From Actinomycetes bacterium (GTDB lineage Bacteria > Actinomycetota > Actinomycetes > Mycobacteriales > Mycobacteriaceae): a stretch of DNA of 64,000 bases. The notes below the pieces were generated by a model that did no database searches, was not told the origin of the DNA, and saw only the letters and a list, made by a program, of their open reading frames with translations. Each line of letters starts with the position of its first letter. Position 1 is the first letter of the stretch. The position numbers were made by a program, and so were the translations under genes. Shown here one piece after another: positions 19,710-28,988 of this stretch. The stretch lies in NCBI GenBank assembly GCA_023461275.1, contig JAEYMI010000022.1:54633-118632 (forward strand). Reading direction: 5' to 3'.

Positions 19710-21874
19710 CGACCACATCGATGACCACCAGCCCATCCACCTCACCCGAAGAGCCCGACGCGACGGAACCGACGCCGAGCGTCGAGGTGGCCGACACCTC
19801 CCGCCCGGCGCCGGCCGGTCTGGCCCTACCCGACGTCGCGCTCCTGGCCTCGATCGCCGGATTGGCCGGGCTGGCACCGGTTCCCGCGCCGGTCAAGGCC
19901 GTACTGGTCGCGATCTTCGTGTCGCTGGGGCCCGGCGCCGCCATCGCGACCTGGGTCCCGATCCCGCGGCATCTGCGGCTCGCCGCGATCCCGACGTTGA
20001 GCATGTCGGTGATGACCATCGTGGCAATCGGCGCGATGTGGTCCTACCGGTGGAACCCGACCGGCATCCTGGTGGTGTGCTGTGCGGCCACCGCCGGTGC
20101 CGCCGCGGTGAAATACGTTCGACGCGGCAGTTTTCCACCGTTCTCGAGCTGGATCGGCACCCTGGTGTCCCAGCTCCGCTTCGCCATCACCGCGCCCGGG
20201 GTCAACCCGGCAACGGCGCTGATCGCGGTCGGTCTGATCCTGTGGGCGATGGCGATGCCGTCGCTGCCCGGCACCGACGCCAGCTTCTACGGGCTGCTCG
20301 CATCGGGCAGCGGACGGCTCCTGGTCCCGGCGATCCTGCTCAACGCCGCCGGTTTCTGCTGGGCGGTGACCACCCGCCGGACCGGGGCGGCCGCGTTCGC
20401 CGTTGTCGGCGCCATCGTGATCGGCCGGATGACAACGTGGGTCGGCACCGAGATGCCGCTCTACGACTGGACCTACAAGCACATCGCGGTGGTCCGATAC
20501 ATCCTCGAGCACAACCTGATCCAGCCCGACGGCACCGACATCTACGCGCAGTGGCCGGCGTTCTTCGTGACCTCGGCCTGGTATCTCGACGTGACCGGAC
20601 TCGACCCCTACGCGCTTGCGCAGGCATTCGCCCCCATCGTGCACGTGCTGTTGGCCCTGATCGTGTACTCGGCCGCGCGGGTGGTCGGGCATTCCCATCG
20701 AGTCGCGCTGGTGGCCACGTTCATTGCCGAGTCGGTGAATTGGGTTGGCCAGGATTACTTCTCACCCCAGGCATGGACGTTGGTGCTGGCTTTCGGCCTG
20801 ATCGCAATACTCATCGCCTCTCGGGGTGCCCCGAGAATGGCTGTGCTGGCGATCATTCCGTTTGCTGCGATGGTGCCCACCCACCAGCTGACACCGTTCT
20901 GGGTACTCGGCGCTGCCACGTTGCTGGTGATCTTCCGACGAGTGCGGCCCTGGTGGGCCGTCGCGGCGATGATCGTGATCGCCGGCGCTTACCTCGCACT
21001 GAACTTCAGTGCTGTTGCGCCCTATGGCATCTTGTCCGGCGGCAACCCGGTGAACAACGCCACCAGCAACGTCACCATGGTGGGATTGCCGTCGCGGGAG
21101 TTCACCTCGCTGATCTGCCGCGGGCTGTCGGCCGGGGTGTTCGCCGCGGCCGCGTTGTCCGCGGTGTGGGCGTGGCGGACGCATCGACGTCACGTTCTGC
21201 TGCAGGCGATCCTGGCATTCTCGGCACTCGGGCTGCTGCTGGGCCAGAGTTATGGCGGTGAGGCGATCTTCCGGGTCTACCTCTACAGCCTGCTGGGCTG
21301 CGCCCTACTGATCGCCCCGTTCTTCGTCATGTTGCTCGACGGGTGGCGGCGCGGACCGTTGCGGTCGATCGGCGCGCTGGGCGCGGTCTCCGGCGCCCTG
21401 GCGGCGGCGCTGGCCGGGCTGTATTCCTTTGTCGCACTGTGGCCGATCGTCGTCGAGACGCGCGACCAGGTGGAGACGATGGACGCGATCACCGCGCAGG
21501 CACCAGCAGGGTCACGGTTCCTCATGATGTACGCCGGCGGCATGCCGACGCGTACAAACGCCAACTACGCCGCCCTCACGCTGCGCAACCCGTACTTCGA
21601 CTATTCGCTGGCCTTCGATCTGAACGGCAACACCACCACCTTCCCCACTGCCGAACAGCTCGGGTACCTGGAGTGGAAGATCGACGAGCAACGAGAACCC
21701 ACGTTCATCGCCTTCAGCACGCAATCGAGCCGGACCATCGAGTACTACGGCGGCTTCAGTCCTGGTGCGGTGCAAACGTTTCAGCAGGTGCTTCGGGAGT
21801 CTCCGCAATGGCGCGTGATCCACGAGGGCAAGGACTCGGTGGTGTTCCGACACGACCCACCCGTGCGTAAATGA
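19706..21874 (+). CDS. Large multi-pass membrane protein (GT-C or polymerase-like)
   Basis: This 722-residue protein begins with about 35 Ser/Thr/Pro-rich residues, then carries well over ten membrane segments and an extracytoplasmic C-terminal domain of about 130 residues. The start is ATG 19706, overlapping the upstream stop. The layout and sparse motifs resemble lipid-sugar-using GT-C transferases or Wzy-type polymerases, but no diagnostic motif is certain. It ends the first glycan operon; an iron-box-like site follows 43 bp downstream. Its role is inferred from context: transfer or polymerisation of a lipid-linked sugar outside the membrane. Confidence 0.6.
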   Translation: MTTTSMTTSPSTSPEEPDATEPTPSVEVADTSRPAPAGLALPDVALLASIAGLAGLAPVPAPVKAVLVAIFVSLGPGAAIATWVPIPRHLRLAAIPTLSMSVMTIVAIGAMWSYRWNPTGILVVCCAATAGAAAVKYVRRGSFPPFSSWIGTLVSQLRFAITAPGVNPATALIAVGLILWAMAMPSLPGTDASFYGLLASGSGRLLVPAILLNAAGFCWAVTTRRTGAAAFAVVGAIVIGRMTTWVGTEMPLYDWTYKHIAVVRYILEHNLIQPDGTDIYAQWPAFFVTSAWYLDVTGLDPYALAQAFAPIVHVLLALIVYSAARVVGHSHRVALVATFIAESVNWVGQDYFSPQAWTLVLAFGLIAILIASRGAPRMAVLAIIPFAAMVPTHQLTPFWVLGAATLLVIFRRVRPWWAVAAMIVIAGAYLALNFSAVAPYGILSGGNPVNNATSNVTMVGLPSREFTSLICRGLSAGVFAAAALSAVWAWRTHRRHVLLQAILAFSALGLLLGQSYGGEAIFRVYLYSLLGCALLIAPFFVMLLDGWRRGPLRSIGALGAVSGALAAALAGLYSFVALWPIVVETRDQVETMDAITAQAPAGSRFLMMYAGGMPTRTNANYAALTLRNPYFDYSLAFDLNGNTTTFPTAEQLGYLEWKIDEQREPTFIAFSTQSSRTIEYYGGFSPGAVQTFQQVLRESPQWRVIHEGKDSVVFRHDPPVRK

Positions 21875-21917
21875 AGCCGGCCAGCCGTGTGAAATGAACC
21901 ACAAAGTAAACTGACAG

Positions 21918-21936
21918 TTAGGCAAGGATTACCTTA
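21918..21936 (+). promoter_or_regulatory. IdeR/DtxR-like iron box before the aromatic operon
   Basis: The site TTAGGCAAGGATTACCTTA matches the 19-bp IdeR consensus at 14 of 19 positions, the best in the window. It lies 93 bp before the GT2 gene that starts the second operon. Confidence 0.7.
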
Positions 21937-22029
21937 GAGACTAGCGTCGAACAGGAACGATGAGCGACGCAAAAGGACGCGGGGGCGTTGCATCGCCACT
22001 GCAGTCTTGACCCGATACGAGGGGGAAAC

Positions 22030-23013
22030 GTGACACAGGCTTCTGACGACCTGGAGTCCGCACGCGAGCTCGATGTGCCGCAGGTAGGCGACATGAGCGA
22101 GTTCGAAGAAGACTTCACCCACGTCGACGACCCGGAGCCGCATGACCCCGAGTCGGGCAGCGACGCCGCAACCGGTGAGACCACCGAACCGACTGTCTCC
22201 GTAGTGATCCCGACCCGCAACGAAGCACTCAACCTGCCGTATGTTGCCAGCCGGATGCCACCGGTCGACGAGATCATCGTCGTCGACGGCGCATCGTCGG
22301 ACGACACCGTCGACGTCGCGCGCCGGCTGTGGCCGCACGCGGTGATCGTCCACCAGTCGCGCGACGGTAAGGGCAACGCACTCGCATGCGGGTTCGCCGC
22401 GGCCACCAGCGACATCATCGTTATGATCGATGCCGACGGCTCGACCGATCCGGCGGAGATCCCGGAGTTCGTCGCCGCGCTGATCAATGGTGCCGACCTC
22501 GCCAAGGGCAGTCGGTTCTCCCACGGCGGCGGCAGCGACGACATCACCACCTTGCGCAGGTTCGGCAACAAGGGCCTGAACTGGCTGGTGAACCGGATCT
22601 TCTCGACCGGATTCGCCGATCTCTGCTACGGCTACAACGCATTCTGGCGCCGGCACCTGTCGGTCATCGACCTGCCCGACATCCACGCGAGCGAACCGCA
22701 GTGGGGTGACGGTTTCGAGGTGGAGACCATCATCAACGTCCGGATGGCTCGCGGCGACATGGCGATCCGTGAGGTCGGCAGCCACGAGAGCCCGCGCATC
22801 CACGGCCGCAGCAATCTCAACGCGGTCAGCGACGGCATCCGTGTGCTGAGAACCATTGACCGCGAACGACGATCGAGGCGTGCCACACTCCGCTCCTCCG
22901 AAGCCCGGTCCGCCGAAGCCCAGACCGGCGCCGAGGACCAGACCGGCGGCCAAGCCCAGACCACCAACACCGCCGATCTTCCACTCGGTGCCGGCAAGGT
23001 GCAACGGCCGTGA
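22030..23013 (+). CDS. GT2 glycosyltransferase, DPM1/polyprenyl-phosphate type
   Basis: This 327-residue GT-A family 2 protein is of the kind that charges polyprenyl phosphate with a sugar. GTG 22030 is chosen for its GAGGGGG ribosome site; about 55 acidic residues precede the domain. Motifs: VSVVIPTRNEALNLP, VDGASSDDT, DGKGNAL, the metal-binding MIDADGSTDP, and KGSRF. There is no C-terminal membrane pair. The last 50 residues are low-complexity (Ala, Gln, Thr). It would supply a lipid-linked sugar for the membrane protein or flippase of the cluster. Confidence 0.85.
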   Translation: MTQASDDLESARELDVPQVGDMSEFEEDFTHVDDPEPHDPESGSDAATGETTEPTVSVVIPTRNEALNLPYVASRMPPVDEIIVVDGASSDDTVDVARRLWPHAVIVHQSRDGKGNALACGFAAATSDIIVMIDADGSTDPAEIPEFVAALINGADLAKGSRFSHGGGSDDITTLRRFGNKGLNWLVNRIFSTGFADLCYGYNAFWRRHLSVIDLPDIHASEPQWGDGFEVETIINVRMARGDMAIREVGSHESPRIHGRSNLNAVSDGIRVLRTIDRERRSRRATLRSSEARSAEAQTGAEDQTGGQAQTTNTADLPLGAGKVQRP

Positions 23014-24272
23014 CCGGCAATCGAATTCGCACCCAGGTCGCGATCATCGGTGCCGGCCCCGCTGGGCTCACCTTGGCGCACATGCTGCATCTGCAGGGCA
23101 TCGACAGCGTGGTGCTGGAACGTCAGAGCCAGGAGCACGTGCGCTCGCGTATCCGCGCCGGGGTCATCGAACACACCACCGTCGACCTGCTGACTGAGCT
23201 CGGGCTGGCAGAACGTCTGCATCGTGAAGCCCTGGTGCACGATGGTTTCTACCTCCGATTCGACCGCACCACACACCATCTCGACTTCCACCGGCACACC
23301 GGACGACATGCTTTCGTCTACGGCCAGGCCGAGATAGTCGCCGACCTCATCGACGCCCGCCACGCGACCGGACGCCCGCTGATCTTCGACGCCGACGGCG
23401 TTCGGGTGCGCGACATCGACACTGACCACCCCGTCGTCGAATACTCCTGGCAGGGTGCGGAATACACCATCGACGCGGATATCGTCGCCGGCGCCGATGG
23501 ATTCCACGGAGTTTGCCGGCAGATGATGGATCCGGCGACCGTGCGGGTCTTCGAACGGTCGTATCCCTTTGCCTGGCTGGGCATCATGGCGCGCACCACG
23601 CCGGTCACCGCCGAGGGCATGTACTGCGCCCACCCCAACGGCCTGTCGGTACACAGCATGCGAGGCCCCAACCTCACGCGGCAATACCTGCAGGTCGGCG
23701 CCGACACCGACCTTTCGGCATGGAGCGACGAGCGGATCTGGGCAGAGTTGCGGCGCCGCAGCGCATCCGACGATCATCCCGAACTCGAGACCGGTGAGAT
23801 CATCGAACGCTCGCTCGCACCGCTGCGCAGCGTGGTCACCGAACCGATGCAGCGAGGGTCGTTGTTCCTGCTCGGCGACTCGGCGCACATCGTGCCGCCG
23901 ACCGGCGCCAAAGGCCTCAACCTCGCCATGTCCGACGCCAGTGTGCTCTCGCACGCGCTCGGTGTCTTCTACCTCGACCGAGACCGCAGCGCGCTAGACG
24001 CCTACTCGGCCACCGCATTGCCGCGCATTTGGCAGGCGCAGGTCTTCTCGTGGGACCTGACCACCACGTTGCACCGTTTCTCCGACGATGGCTTCGACTG
24101 GCAGCTGCGGCATGCCCGTCTTCAGCGCTGGGCCACCTCCCTCGACGCGCAGCAGGCGCTCGGCGAGGTCTACCTCGGCTTGCCCTTCCCGACGCCGTGG
24201 CGTCCCGAAATTTCAGTTACACAACCGCGTGACGACGCCGCGTCCGCGCTCGGTGATCGGAGTCTGGCGTGA
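23010..24272 (+). CDS. PobA-type 4-hydroxybenzoate 3-monooxygenase
   Basis: This is a FAD and NAD(P)H aromatic hydroxylase (420 residues; the family is about 394). GAGPAG (14-19), RSRIRAGVIE, AGADG and GDSAHIVPPTGAKGLNL are all present. The substrate residues of Pseudomonas p-hydroxybenzoate hydroxylase (Tyr201, Ser212, Arg214, Tyr222, Pro293) appear here as Tyr205, Ser216, Arg218, Tyr226 and Pro297, a constant +4 offset. It therefore probably hydroxylates a 4-hydroxybenzoate next to the hydroxyl group. The next two genes predict 3-amino-4-hydroxybenzoate as a local substrate. If so, the product would be an aminocatechol; this is inference. It overlaps both neighbours by 4 bp. Confidence 0.88.
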   Translation: MTGNRIRTQVAIIGAGPAGLTLAHMLHLQGIDSVVLERQSQEHVRSRIRAGVIEHTTVDLLTELGLAERLHREALVHDGFYLRFDRTTHHLDFHRHTGRHAFVYGQAEIVADLIDARHATGRPLIFDADGVRVRDIDTDHPVVEYSWQGAEYTIDADIVAGADGFHGVCRQMMDPATVRVFERSYPFAWLGIMARTTPVTAEGMYCAHPNGLSVHSMRGPNLTRQYLQVGADTDLSAWSDERIWAELRRRSASDDHPELETGEIIERSLAPLRSVVTEPMQRGSLFLLGDSAHIVPPTGAKGLNLAMSDASVLSHALGVFYLDRDRSALDAYSATALPRIWQAQVFSWDLTTTLHRFSDDGFDWQLRHARLQRWATSLDAQQALGEVYLGLPFPTPWRPEISVTQPRDDAASALGDRSLA

Positions 24273-25108
24273 TCGACAACAATGGCAATCGCCGACATAT
24301 GATGTCCGGCAAGCATATTCGCATGACTCGTATCTTTGGTTCGTCGAGTCGTCGAGCCCTGGTGGTACCCATGGATCACTCGGTGACCATCGGCCCACTC
24401 GGCGCGCGCGGCCACGCCGACCAGATGGCAGCGGTCCTCGCCCGAGCCGGCGCCGACGCGCTGATCGTCCACAAGGGTCGCGCCCGCACCATCTCACCGG
24501 GACGCTTCGGATCGATGGGTCTGATCGTTCACCTGTCCGCGGGTACCAATCTCGCGGTCGACCAGACCCGCAAGGTGCTCGTCGGATCGGTGGAGGAATG
24601 CCTGAGCCTGGGTGCCGACGCGGTCAGTGTCCACGTCAACGTCGGTGCGCCAACTGAATCCGAGCAGCTCACCGATCTCGGTGTGGTCGCCGCGGAGTGC
24701 GACAAACTCGGTGTCCCGTTGCTGGCCATGATGTACGCCCGTGGCGGCGTCGCCGACGCCGGCAACACCTCGGTGGCGACGCTGGCACATCTCGCGGCGA
24801 TCGCCACCGACCTCGGGGCCGACATCGTCAAGCTCGATTACGCCGGCGCGCCGGAACGGATGAACGAGGTGGTCGACACCAGCCCGCTGCCGATCCTGGT
24901 GGCCGGCGGGCCGACGACTGCTTCCGACGAGGCCGCCATCGCGTTCGGGTTGCAGGTGGCCGAATCACGGGTCGCCGGACTCAGTTTCGGTCGGTTGATC
25001 TTCGGTGCGGAACACCCGCAGCGTGTCGCGTCGACGCTTGCCGACCGCCTGCATCGTGAAGCCGCCCCCGCACACCCGAAGGCGACGGCCACCCTCGAGC
25101 TCGCCTGA
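24269..25108 (+). CDS. GriI/AroA'-type DhnA aldolase (aminosugar-acid synthase)
   Basis: This is a 279-residue class I aldolase of the DhnA family. Archaeal members make 2-amino-3,7-dideoxy-heptulosonate; Streptomyces GriI condenses aspartate semialdehyde with dihydroxyacetone phosphate. MDHSVTIGP (35-43) is typical. The Schiff-base lysine is Lys188 in DIVKLDY, and the acid/base tyrosine is probably Tyr156 in AMMYARGG. The next gene is a type II dehydroquinate synthase homologue. This pair without shikimate genes is the hallmark of the 3-amino-4-hydroxybenzoate route. GTG start, GTGA overlap with the hydroxylase. Confidence 0.88.
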   Translation: MIDNNGNRRHMMSGKHIRMTRIFGSSSRRALVVPMDHSVTIGPLGARGHADQMAAVLARAGADALIVHKGRARTISPGRFGSMGLIVHLSAGTNLAVDQTRKVLVGSVEECLSLGADAVSVHVNVGAPTESEQLTDLGVVAAECDKLGVPLLAMMYARGGVADAGNTSVATLAHLAAIATDLGADIVKLDYAGAPERMNEVVDTSPLPILVAGGPTTASDEAAIAFGLQVAESRVAGLSFGRLIFGAEHPQRVASTLADRLHREAAPAHPKATATLELA

Positions 25109-25187
25109 GCCCGCGCCTGTGCACCTCCGACATCAGCACCCGGACCATCAGACCCAGCCCATCAGTTCCCAGCAAGAAGGCACCATC

Positions 25188-26396
25188 ATGAGCGCATCCA
25201 CCGATATCGTCACCGACGACATCACCCCCCTCAAACCCGTTCCGTCGGTCACCGCCGCCGGCTCGACCAGCATCTCCGGGGCCAGCGAGACCGACGGTCC
25301 GCGTGAACATTTCGCGTGGATCGATGTCCGCAACACGAAGGGCTCATTGCGCGACGCGCTGATCCAGGCCGCCATCCACCATCGCATCGACGGCGTCGTC
25401 TCCGACGATCCCGCCGTCCTGATCGATCTACCACCGACGATTCGTCGGGTGCTGACCGGCACTTCGTCGGCCGAGTCCGGGTCCATCGACCTCACCCTCG
25501 TCGAACATCCCGGCCACGACGGACCGATCGAGGCGCCGTCGTCGGATGCCGATCTCGGTGTGCACGTGGTGGTCTCCGACGCCGAGACGCTGCGGCATGC
25601 CTGCGAGATCGTGCGTCGGGTGCCGTGGACTGTCCTGACCTTCACCGACCCCACCAAGATCCCGCTGGAGATCGTCATCGCCGCCGCGGAGAACTCCGGC
25701 GGCCGCAGCATCACCGTCGTCAACGACATCGAGGATGCCGAGATCGTCAAGCTGGTTCTCGAACACGGTTCCGACGGACTGCTTCTGGCGCCTCGCAACG
25801 CCGATGACGTGGCCACTCTCGCCGAGGTCATCCGGCCGTCAGCGGAGACGATCGAGCTGACCGAACTCACGGTCACCAAGGTCGAGCACATCGGCATGGG
25901 TGAGCGGGCGTGCATCGACACCTGCTCACTGCTGGAGAAGGACGAAGGCTGCCTGATCGGCTCCTTCTCCACCGGAATGTTTCTGTCCTGCAGCGAAACA
26001 CATCCGCTCCCCTACATGCCGACCCGCCCGTTCCGATGGAACGCCGGTGCGGTGCACTCCTACGTCCTCACCCCGGGAAACCGGACCCGCTACGTCAGCG
26101 AACTGCACGCCGGGCAGCCGATCCTCGCCGTCCGCAGCGACGGCTCGGTGCGCGAGGTTCGGATCGGACGCGTGAAAATCGAACGGCGGCCGATCATCTC
26201 GGTCACCGCGACCGCACCCGACGGCCGCGTCGTCAACGTGATCGCCCAGGACGACTGGCATGTCCGGCTGCTCGGCCCGGGTGGATCGGTCAACAACGTC
26301 ACCGACCTCAAGCCCGGCGACCTGCTCCTCGGCTACGCGCCCAGCGAATCCCGCCACGTCGGCCTGCCGATCACCGAGTTCTGCGACGAGCGATAG
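25188..26396 (+). CDS. Type II 3-dehydroquinate synthase homologue (GriH-like)
   Basis: This 402-residue protein belongs to the AroB'/DHQS-II family. In archaea it oxidises and cyclises the aminosugar acid to dehydroquinate; the Streptomyces homologue GriH makes 3-amino-4-hydroxybenzoate with GriI. The family core is clear: IGMGERACIDTCSLL, GSFSTGMFL, RPFRWNAGAVHSYVL. ATG 25188 has an AGAAGG site 7 bp upstream. The first 40 residues are low-complexity. The 79-bp gap after the aldolase is the longest inside this operon, but no promoter is evident. Confidence 0.9.
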   Translation: MSASTDIVTDDITPLKPVPSVTAAGSTSISGASETDGPREHFAWIDVRNTKGSLRDALIQAAIHHRIDGVVSDDPAVLIDLPPTIRRVLTGTSSAESGSIDLTLVEHPGHDGPIEAPSSDADLGVHVVVSDAETLRHACEIVRRVPWTVLTFTDPTKIPLEIVIAAAENSGGRSITVVNDIEDAEIVKLVLEHGSDGLLLAPRNADDVATLAEVIRPSAETIELTELTVTKVEHIGMGERACIDTCSLLEKDEGCLIGSFSTGMFLSCSETHPLPYMPTRPFRWNAGAVHSYVLTPGNRTRYVSELHAGQPILAVRSDGSVREVRIGRVKIERRPIISVTATAPDGRVVNVIAQDDWHVRLLGPGGSVNNVTDLKPGDLLLGYAPSESRHVGLPITEFCDER

Positions 26397-26403
26397 GCCG
26401 GCG

Positions 26404-27618
26404 GTGACCATCTCGACAGCCGCCGGACCACCGGTCACCGGTTCAGACGACAACGGCACGGCGCCAACCTCTCCCGACGTCCTCTGGTACATCAACCCGA
26501 CCGATGGCGAGGCACCCTGGGAGCCGACCCAACGGTACGAGCCGACGTTCGAACGTCTGCGGCATCAGGCCCGCACACTCGACCGACTCGGCTATTGGGG
26601 CGCGTTGACGACTGCGCGCGAACCCATTTCGCTCGTCGCCGACACCGAGAACCTACGCTTCCTGATCCCGGTGTACCCGGGCGTCAAGCCACCGGTTCTG
26701 ATGGCCGAAGAGGCACAGGTCTTCGACCAGTACTCCGGCGGCCGACTGCTGATCAACCAGGTCAACGGCGCCGACCCCGTGCTGCATCGTTACGGCAGAT
26801 TCCATTCCAAAGCCGAACGCTATCGACTCTCCGCGGAGTACTGGCGACAGGTCAAGCGCCTCTATCTCGACGACGCCGAGGCGTACGACGGCGAATTCTT
26901 CACCTACGGACCGCAATACAAGCCGTCGATTCCGGGGCCGCGGCAACCCAACGGGCTACCGATCTGGGGAACCGGAGCGTCGCCGGAGGGCATCGACCAC
27001 GCCGTCGACGTCCTCGACGTGTATCTCTCGTTCATGTCCGAGCCGTCGTCGCTGGCCGGTCTGTTCAACCGGGTGCGTGCCGCCGCCGCGGCCAAGGGAC
27101 GCACCCTGCGCTTCGGTGTACTGGCCAGCGTCATCGTCCGCGACACCGACGAGGCCGCCTGGGAACGTTTCGAATGGCAACTCGCGCAGACCCGGCCGGA
27201 AACCGTACTGGCCACCGCCGACCGTAACCTGCGCAGTTTCGGCTACCCCGGACTCGACGAGATCACCAGTGACGACCCGCAGGTACAAGCCCGGATCGAC
27301 GCCCTGCGCGCCGGCCGGATTCCCGCACGGGCCGAGTTGCAGTTCGCGCCGAATATGGCTGCCGGACTGACCACCTGGACCGCCGCCGAACCGCCCTTCG
27401 ACATCGCGGGCAAGGGCACCGGCACCTACTTCGTGGGCAGCGCCGAGAACGTCGCGGCCACCATGCGTTCGGTCGCCGAACAGGCCGGTATCGACGTCTG
27501 GATCCTGTCGGCGTGGCCGCTGGCACGCGAAGCCGAGATCGCCGCCGAACTCCTGCTTCCGCAGCTGCGCGAACAACATTCGACGTCCGGCGCGGGACAC
27601 CGCGAGACCCGACGGTGA
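26404..27618 (+). CDS. SsuD-like FMNH2-dependent monooxygenase (LLM class)
   Basis: This 404-residue luciferase-like flavin monooxygenase is closest in pattern to alkanesulfonate monooxygenase SsuD: FLIPVYPGVKPPVLMAEEA, FDQYSGGRLLINQVNG, YRLSAEYWRQVKRL, PIWGTGASPEG. I choose GTG 26404, just after the upstream stop; the open frame starts earlier but inside the previous gene. It uses reduced FMN from a separate reductase that is not in the window. In this cluster it could oxidise the aromatic amine or another carbon rather than a sulfonate; no sulfonate transporter genes are nearby. The substrate is unknown. Confidence 0.85.
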   Translation: MTISTAAGPPVTGSDDNGTAPTSPDVLWYINPTDGEAPWEPTQRYEPTFERLRHQARTLDRLGYWGALTTAREPISLVADTENLRFLIPVYPGVKPPVLMAEEAQVFDQYSGGRLLINQVNGADPVLHRYGRFHSKAERYRLSAEYWRQVKRLYLDDAEAYDGEFFTYGPQYKPSIPGPRQPNGLPIWGTGASPEGIDHAVDVLDVYLSFMSEPSSLAGLFNRVRAAAAAKGRTLRFGVLASVIVRDTDEAAWERFEWQLAQTRPETVLATADRNLRSFGYPGLDEITSDDPQVQARIDALRAGRIPARAELQFAPNMAAGLTTWTAAEPPFDIAGKGTGTYFVGSAENVAATMRSVAEQAGIDVWILSAWPLAREAEIAAELLLPQLREQHSTSGAGHRETRR

Positions 27619-28988
27619 GTTCACGACCGGTCGGCTCTCCGATTCGCCGTGTCCAATCGATCGTCGGTGCCGCACGTCGGAGCCGTCAGGCACCGTCGAG
27701 CGGCCTCAGTGTCGACATCGCGGCGATCATGACGTCGAGCATCATGACCGGCGCACTCGGTTTCGTGTTCTGGACCATCGCCGCCCGCGGCTACACGCCG
27801 GCGGAGGTGGGTCGGGCGTCGGCGATCATCTCGTCGGCGACGTTGCTCAGTTCGCTGTCGAACCTGAGCCTCGGCGACCTCTACGAGCGATTCCTGCCGG
27901 TGTCCGGGCGCGACGCCGCCCGTCACATCGCGTCGGGCCGGTTCGCGATCATGGCGCTCGCCGCGGTGATGGGTGTCGGGTTCGTCCTGCTCGGTCCGCG
28001 GGAATCGTTGTTCGACAGCATGATCGAACAGATTCTCTATCCCATCGCTGTCGTGGTGCTCGGTGTCTTCGCCATCCAGGACAAGACGCTCATCGGGCTC
28101 GGCCGTGCCCGGACGGTGGCGAGGAAGAACATCACGCAGTCGGTGGCGAAGCTGGCGCTGGTGGCGGCGTTCATTCCGCTGGCCACCGGCTCGGCGATCG
28201 TGTGGGCATGGGTGGTTCCGGCGGCGTTGATCGCGATCTGGATCGGCTTCACCTCGGTACGCACGAGTAGCCGCGCGATGGTCGGTGAGCCCAATCTGCC
28301 GCCACGAAGCGAGATCTGGCACTTCTTCGCGGGATCGTTGGCGATGAACGTGGTGGGTGTCTTTGTGCCGCTGGTGGTTCCGCTGGTGATCGTCGCCACC
28401 TTGGGCACCGAGATGAACGCCTACTTCTCGATCTGCTGGCTCATCATCTCCACGGCCATCATCCTGCTGTACTCGACTGCCGCCCCGTTCATCTCGGCCG
28501 CCGCGGAACCGGGAGCCGATCTGCGTCATGCCACAATCCGCTTCATCGCGCTGTGTGGCGGGGCGGGCATTCTCAGCTGCGTGGGCCTGATCATCATCGC
28601 GCCGTGGGTGTTGGCGATCATGGGGCCGTCCTACGCCGAGAACGGCACCGTGCTGGTGCGGCTGATGGCGTTGACGTTGCCGACGGTCTCATTTGTCGCG
28701 ATCTACACCGCGCTGGCCAAAGTCGAACGGCGACTGCGGTTCGCGGTCGGCGTTCAGGTGGTGTTCGGGATCTTCGTCATCGCCGGCATCGCGCCGGCCG
28801 CCGAACGATGGGGCATCCAAGGGGTCGGTTACCTCTATCTCGCCGCCGATCTGCTCGTGGTGGCCATCCTGCTCGTCCCGGGGATCGCGTTGATCCGCCG
28901 TGCGCTGCGCCATCCGGTCGCCCCGACCGTCGCAGACACCCCGAACGTCGTGCGTAGCTCATCTGCTTCGTCGGGAACATGGTCATGA
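27615..28988 (+). CDS. MOP-superfamily polysaccharide flippase (Wzx-like)
   Basis: This 457-residue membrane protein with about 12 hydrophobic segments follows the MATE/MOP plan of polysaccharide exporters: TGALGFVFWTIAARGYTPAEVGRASAIISSATLLS at the N-terminus, and a C-terminal repeat of the same architecture. Such proteins flip lipid-linked oligosaccharides across the membrane. GTG 27615 overlaps the upstream stop. Placed between an aromatic-modifying enzyme and a carrier protein, it suggests that the product includes a lipid-linked sugar moved to the outside. Confidence 0.82.
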   Translation: MSSRPVGSPIRRVQSIVGAARRSRQAPSSGLSVDIAAIMTSSIMTGALGFVFWTIAARGYTPAEVGRASAIISSATLLSSLSNLSLGDLYERFLPVSGRDAARHIASGRFAIMALAAVMGVGFVLLGPRESLFDSMIEQILYPIAVVVLGVFAIQDKTLIGLGRARTVARKNITQSVAKLALVAAFIPLATGSAIVWAWVVPAALIAIWIGFTSVRTSSRAMVGEPNLPPRSEIWHFFAGSLAMNVVGVFVPLVVPLVIVATLGTEMNAYFSICWLIISTAIILLYSTAAPFISAAAEPGADLRHATIRFIALCGGAGILSCVGLIIIAPWVLAIMGPSYAENGTVLVRLMALTLPTVSFVAIYTALAKVERRLRFAVGVQVVFGIFVIAGIAPAAERWGIQGVGYLYLAADLLVVAILLVPGIALIRRALRHPVAPTVADTPNVVRSSSASSGTWS

